Below are positions 60,641-64,000 of a DNA stretch of 64,000 nt, piece after piece; position 1 is the stretch's first letter, and the number at the start of each line of letters is the position of its first letter. Source of the DNA: Clostridia bacterium (GTDB lineage: Bacteria; Bacillota; Clostridia; Oscillospirales; CAG-272); assembly GCA_017937845.1 (NCBI GenBank), contig JAGBCV010000016.1, positions 53,080 to 117,079 on the forward strand, in the 5' to 3' direction. Made by a program: the position numbers and the translations under genes. The notes under the pieces were generated by a model, which was not told the DNA's origin, ran no database searches, and was given only the letters and a program-made list of their open reading frames with translations.

Positions 60641-61357
60641 ATGATTCGTTTGATTGCTTTTGACCTTGACGGTACACTGACTCAACATAAGACCAAGCTC
60701 GAACCTGCTAACTATGAGATCTTGGTGGAGCTTTCTAAAAAATATAAGCTTCTGATGGCAGGCGCAGGCGCTTGTATGCGAATTTTTCATCAGATGAATG
60801 AATTTCCAATCGATATCATCGGTAATTACGGTCTGGAATTTGCAGAATATGACCATGAAAAGAAGACATTGAACGTTTTGGAAAGCAACGTGCTTCCTTG
60901 CGACCGCGAAAGTGTGGAACGCCGTGTGACGATGATTCGTGAAAAATATGGTTATACCGATTTCGTCGGCGATAACGTGCAGTATCATGCTTCCGGTTGT
61001 GTAACATTCCCGCTTCTCGGTACAGCGGCAAATATTGAAGATAAGCTTTCCTTTGACCCTGACCGTGTGAAACGCCGCGCATTTTATGATGACGTTTGCG
61101 AAGTTTTCAACGAATATAACGTTTTTGTCGGCGGTTCTTCTTCGTTTGATATGGCTCCCAAGCCTTTCAATAAATATTATGCCATCAAAAAATATTGTGA
61201 GAAGATGGGCATTGCAGAAGATGAAATCGCATTCGTGGGTGACGATTACGGTCCCGGCGGTAATGATGAATCCGTTTATAAATCTCCGATTCGTTTTATC
61301 ACCATCGATGATTACCGTACATTCCCCGAAGTGATCCGTAATGCGGGACTTCTCTAA
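60641..61357 (+). CDS. HAD family hydrolase, phosphomannomutase-like
   Basis: 238 residues. Catalytic motif DLDGTLT (residues 8-14) and the metal-binding motif FVGDDYGPGGNDESV around residue 203. The cap resembles eukaryotic-type phosphomannomutase (HAD IIB): GNYGLEFAEY. It may act on sugar phosphates. GGGAGAAATATAT precedes the ATG. A terminator follows. Confidence 0.85.
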   Translation: MIRLIAFDLDGTLTQHKTKLEPANYEILVELSKKYKLLMAGAGACMRIFHQMNEFPIDIIGNYGLEFAEYDHEKKTLNVLESNVLPCDRESVERRVTMIREKYGYTDFVGDNVQYHASGCVTFPLLGTAANIEDKLSFDPDRVKRRAFYDDVCEVFNEYNVFVGGSSSFDMAPKPFNKYYAIKKYCEKMGIAEDEIAFVGDDYGPGGNDESVYKSPIRFITIDDYRTFPEVIRNAGLL

Positions 61358-61403
61358 AATATTTCAAATTCCTGTTGACTTTTTTTACAAAATGTGATAT
61401 GAT

Positions 61404-61433
61404 AAAAAAGCCGTCGGTACGGCGGCTTTTTTG
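61404..61433 (+). terminator. Rho-independent terminator
   Basis: AAAAAAGCCGTC and GGCGGCTTTTTT form a stem with GGTAC loop and a T6 tail (one G-T pair). Confidence 0.85.
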
Positions 61434-61447
61434 TTACAATTTCATAC

Positions 61448-61610
61448 GGAGGGTTATCGAAGCGGTCATAACGGGTGAGCGAGTGCAAAAACGCATCGCG
61501 TTTTCCCGAGCGATCCCCCACAAAGCAAGGAGTTTCGGAAGCATAGTTTTGCTATGCGCGCGAAACGACTATGCGACTGGGGAGGGCAGGGTCTTGAAAA
61601 CCCGCGCGTA
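61448..61610 (+). pseudogene. Broken tRNA-Ser(UGA) copy interrupted by the structured repeat
   Basis: 61448-61473 equals the first 26 bases of the tRNA-Ser at 61742 with one change. After a 105-base repeat, 61587-61604 holds an anticodon arm with AGGGT-CTTGAAA-ACCC, whose loop again gives TGA. No variable arm, T arm or 3' half follows. It is a decayed duplicate split by the inserted element. Confidence 0.62.
61475..61579 (+). repeat. Structured non-coding repeat, copy A
   Basis: 105 bases related to 52355-52463: shared blocks GTGAGC, CACAAAGCAAGGAGT, CGGAAGCA/TTGC, TGCGCG and ACGACTATGCGACTG. The intervening arms have compensating changes (AAAACGC-ATC-GCGTTTT here; GCATAG-TTTT-GCTATGC here). 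Not coding. Confidence 0.72.
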
Positions 61611-61741
61611 ACTGTTCCTTTTGTTCCCTCAAAAATCCTTGTATGATAAGGGTTTTCGGCATTTTCTAAAATACAAAAATTTCATAGTTCTCTCGCGAAA
61701 TTCTCTCCAAATTCCAGAGCATTTCGCTAAAGATAACCTAC

Positions 61742-61830
61742 GGAGGGTTATCGAAGTGGTCATAACGAGGCGGTCTTGAAAACCGTTTGGGTTTACGCCC
61801 ACGTGGGTTCGAATCCCACACCCTCCGCCA
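61742..61830 (+). tRNA. tRNA-Ser (anticodon UGA)
   Basis: Acceptor GGAGGGT pairs with ACCCTCC, then G and CCA. The anticodon loop CTTGAAA gives TGA. A long variable arm and T loop TTCGAAT follow. An integrase gene faces its 3' end from 62019, so its end probably serves as an attachment site of a second element. Confidence 0.95.
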
Positions 61831-61851
61831 ATTTTCACAAAAATGTGAGCT

Positions 61852-61898
61852 AAAAACACTTGAAATTCGGTTAAAATGCCGAAAATCAGGTGTTTTTT
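61852..61898 (+). terminator. Terminator after tRNA-Ser(UGA)
   Basis: AAAACACTTGA...TTCGG pairs with CCGAA...TCAGGTGTTTT in an 18-bp imperfect stem, ending TTTTTT. Confidence 0.82.
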
Positions 61899-62018
61899 CT
61901 TTTGTCCCATGAGAGAACTCAAATGTAAATTCGCAGGGATTTTCGGTTTTTATGGGATTTTGGGAGAGAATGCTTTTTTCTTGTAAAAGTTCGATTTTCC
62001 CAGCACCCACAAGGCTTT

Positions 62019-63218
62019 TCAACTTTCCCAAGAACTCGTTTTTTTAGAAATCTCGGGTGCTTTCACGGTGTTTTCCATGATTTTTGCCGCATTTTCCTTG
62101 CTGTTCCAGTCCAAATGGGTGTAAAGATTGAGGGTGATGCTGACCGTGGAATGCCCCAAATACTCCTGAACCTCTTTGGGTGAAAGCCCTTTTTTGTGCA
62201 TGAGGGACGCACAGGTGTGGCGCAGATCGTGGAAACGGATCTTGCGAAGCCCGTGCTTCTGGAGAAGCTTCGGGAAGGTATCCTCGATGTATCGGGGCTT
62301 GAAACGGTTGCCGAGCTCGTCCGTGAACACGTAGTCAAGATCCTCCGTGTTGTAGCAGTTTCCGCAGAATTTACGGTTGCGCTTCTGCACGTCCTGCCAT
62401 GCGAGAAGCTGTTTCTTCAAACTTTCAGACATGGGAAACGTGCGATGGCTGGACTTGGTTTTCGTGCGGTCGGATGCGATGATGACCGTTTCGCCATCAA
62501 TACGCGTGTCCGTGACGGTGTGATTGATGGTGATCGTATTTTCCTTGAAGTCAATGGCTTTCCACCGAAGTCCAAGCACCTCACTGCGGCGCAAGCCGAG
62601 AAGTGCGGTGACGTAGATGAGAAGCCCCAGCTTGTGATCGGCGGTTTTCTCGATCAGCTCTGCAAGCTCCTCCTCGGAGTAGAACGTACCTTCATAGCGT
62701 TCAGCCTTTGGCGGATCGACTTTATCCACAGGGTTGTTAGGAATTAAATCCATGCGGTATGCGTATTTCAAAAGGCGGTGCATCAAGGTGTGCTCATGAC
62801 GGACGGTGGTGGCGGAAAGCGTTTTTAGCTCATGCAGATAAAACGACTGCAAATGCTTGGGCTTTACCTCCTGCAAGGTCAGATTCAAGCGTTCAAAATA
62901 GGGAATAAATTTCTTTTCGATGGTGCTTTGATAACCGCCGAACGTGGTCGGCGCAACGGTTGGTTTTGCGTAATCAAGCCACAAACGCATATATGCGGTG
63001 AAGGGCATCGTGCTATCCAAGGCATCAAACGCGCTGTCCTCCTTCGGGGGAACGAAGGTGCGGCGATACTCTTGCAAAAGTGCTTCCGCACGGCGCTTAT
63101 TGCCTTTGACGGGAAGCTTGGTGGAAAACCATTTCTCTTTTCGCTTGCCTTCACTGGTTTTGTAGGTGATGACGCAATAGAAATAACCTTTTTTCTCGGT
63201 TAAGTGTCCTGAATACAT
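62019..63218 (-). CDS. int: Tyrosine recombinase (integrase) of a second element
   Basis: 399 residues. An N-terminal AP2-like arm-binding domain (GYFYCVITYKTSEGKRKEKW), a SAM-like core-binding domain (about 72-160) and the catalytic domain with R210 (GLRRSEVL), K255 (TKTKSSHR), H330 and R333 (HDLRHTCA), H356 (LGHS) and Y366 (LYTH). AAAGGAGAAAAAATAA precedes the ATG. Its 3' end faces tRNA-Ser(UGA), the expected place for an island integrase. The element's other end is outside the window. Confidence 0.93.
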   Translation of the reverse strand: MYSGHLTEKKGYFYCVITYKTSEGKRKEKWFSTKLPVKGNKRRAEALLQEYRRTFVPPKEDSAFDALDSTMPFTAYMRLWLDYAKPTVAPTTFGGYQSTIEKKFIPYFERLNLTLQEVKPKHLQSFYLHELKTLSATTVRHEHTLMHRLLKYAYRMDLIPNNPVDKVDPPKAERYEGTFYSEEELAELIEKTADHKLGLLIYVTALLGLRRSEVLGLRWKAIDFKENTITINHTVTDTRIDGETVIIASDRTKTKSSHRTFPMSESLKKQLLAWQDVQKRNRKFCGNCYNTEDLDYVFTDELGNRFKPRYIEDTFPKLLQKHGLRKIRFHDLRHTCASLMHKKGLSPKEVQEYLGHSTVSITLNLYTHLDWNSKENAAKIMENTVKAPEISKKTSSWES

Positions 63219-63693
63219 TTATTTTTTCTCCTTTCAATGTACTTGCACACAGGACGGGAATCAATCGGATGGCTCCATTATACCCGATTTGTTCTATTTC
63301 GTCAAATGTGCAAATACAGCGGATTTTGATTTTAGTTCGAAGTTTTTGAAAAAATTTGTCTCCATTTGGGACGAATTAACTTTCTGCCCAATGGGCGAGA
63401 AGTTATTTTTAATGAAATTCCCGACCATTGGTCAGGTACACTTTGACTCCATTGGTGTCGAAGTTCGGAAATGGGGCACCAGTGGTGTCAAATTTCAGAA
63501 TGAGAAATATACGCTTCTCCTTGCCGAGGGCTTGCAAATTTGGGTAGCAGTATTGTTTCTCCGTCGGTTTTATGATATAATTAAGTTGATAGAAACATCG
63601 TAGCATGAGAGATTGGCAAGCAGTATTTAATGTCGAAACTGGGTGATTGCCGGTAAAACAGAACGATAAATAAGAATTTGACGAGGTGAGGAA
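63219..63693. other. Gene-free region after the second integrase
   Basis: About 475 bases. Includes GGTGTC/GGTGTC-like units near 63451 and 63482 (ATTGGTGTCGAAG, GTGGTGTCAAATT) resembling integrase arm sites, and a promoter TTGTTT-17-TATAAT at 63553-63581 reading toward 63694. Nothing else is clear. Confidence 0.5.
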
Positions 63694-64000
63694 ATGATTG
63701 AATTGTATGAACCTCAGGTTGAGGACTTGTGGTTTAAGGAAAAAATGATGGGTGACGAGCAAACCATGTCTTACAATCATGCCTACGGAGGTATAATCCC
63801 TTTTCCCAAAGAATACTGGGCAGATTGGCATGACAGATGGATAACAAACCACAATGGCAAGCGCTTTTACAGATATATCAAGGATAGGGATACGTTTGTC
63901 GGCGAGGTAGCATATCATTTCGACGGAGAAAGACAGATTTACATTGCTGATGTTATTATTTATGCTCCGTATCGTGGAAAGGGATATGGACGCAAAGGAT
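63694..64000 (+). CDS. GNAT family N-acetyltransferase, N-terminal part
   Basis: The gene is cut by the window end; 102 codons are visible from ATG 63694, preceded by GAGGTGAGGAA. The sequence reaches the acetyl-CoA loop IYAPYRGKGYGRKG. Earlier, RFYRYIKDRDTFVGEVAYHF forms the usual strands. It has its own promoter and is probably cargo of the second element or a chromosomal neighbour. Confidence 0.82.
   Translation, partial: MIELYEPQVEDLWFKEKMMGDEQTMSYNHAYGGIIPFPKEYWADWHDRWITNHNGKRFYRYIKDRDTFVGEVAYHFDGERQIYIADVIIYAPYRGKGYGRKG

Noticed and set aside
63289..63603. 104-codon frame after the second integrase
   Set aside because: No binding site; crosses the GGTGTC-like repeats and a promoter.

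Overview
The window comes from a chromosome of a Gram-positive, anaerobic member of the Clostridia (Firmicutes), probably an uncultured gut-type lineage of the Oscillospirales/Eubacteriales kind. The evidence is the S10-spc-alpha ribosomal gene order running into adk-map-KOW-infA-rpmJ, zinc-binding S14, L24, L36, S4 and Adk, AGGAGG-type ribosome binding sites, a BofC-like sporulation domain, rubrerythrin with PerR, and cell-wall enzymes of a single-membrane cell. I do not assign a genus.

Region by region. (1) 1-14320: the ribosomal protein superoperon from the end of rplW to rplQ, with secY, adk, map, a KOW RNA-binding protein, infA and rpoA, closed by a strong terminator. (2) 14321-19380: an AraC regulator divergent from a four-gene carbohydrate operon (two TIM-barrel isomerase-like proteins and two paralogous Gfo/Idh/MocA oxidoreductases). 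(3) 19388-21161: a small unknown protein, rubrerythrin, PerR/Fur and tRNA-Ser(GGA). (4) 21162-35582: a 14.4-kb integrated element bounded by a 29-bp repeat of the tRNA-Ser 3' end. (5) 35583-61357: ordinary chromosome (sialidase-like protein, acetyltransferases, AsnA, PepT, class A PBP, esterase, metal-ATPase operon, amidase, RlmA, YlmH, pyrophosphatase, MnmM, Lrp/AsnC and AspA, HAD phosphatase), with interspersed non-coding repeats. (6) 61404-64000: a broken tRNA-Ser copy, an intact tRNA-Ser(UGA), and the start of a second integrated element with its own integrase, running off the window.

The most interesting object is region 4. It has the hallmarks of a filamentous (inovirus-type) prophage in a Gram-positive host: a Zot/pI-like ATPase, a Rep_trans/RstA-like replication protein, two large secreted proteins each with a C-terminal membrane anchor, a lipoprotein, and a cluster of 33-56-residue single-span membrane proteins with acidic N-termini and basic C-termini that look like virion coat proteins. 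Most of these are too short for ordinary gene calling. The lysogeny side carries XRE regulators around a face-to-face promoter pair, a two-NERD-domain membrane protein (probable cargo) and a tyrosine integrase. No secretin gene is visible, as expected for a host without an outer membrane. The assembly ATPase has its membrane span at the N-terminus instead of the usual C-terminal half. One coat candidate shares its C-terminal module with a secreted tip-like protein.

Within the element, genes read right to left in two units. The first goes from the XRE genes through rep to the large surface proteins and ends at a terminator near 24980. The second starts at a promoter near 24830 with a dyad and two 20-bp-spaced repeats, and covers the 89-residue basic/acidic protein, the coat cluster, the tip-like protein and the Zot ATPase. 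The integrase, NERD protein and probable repressor read left to right.
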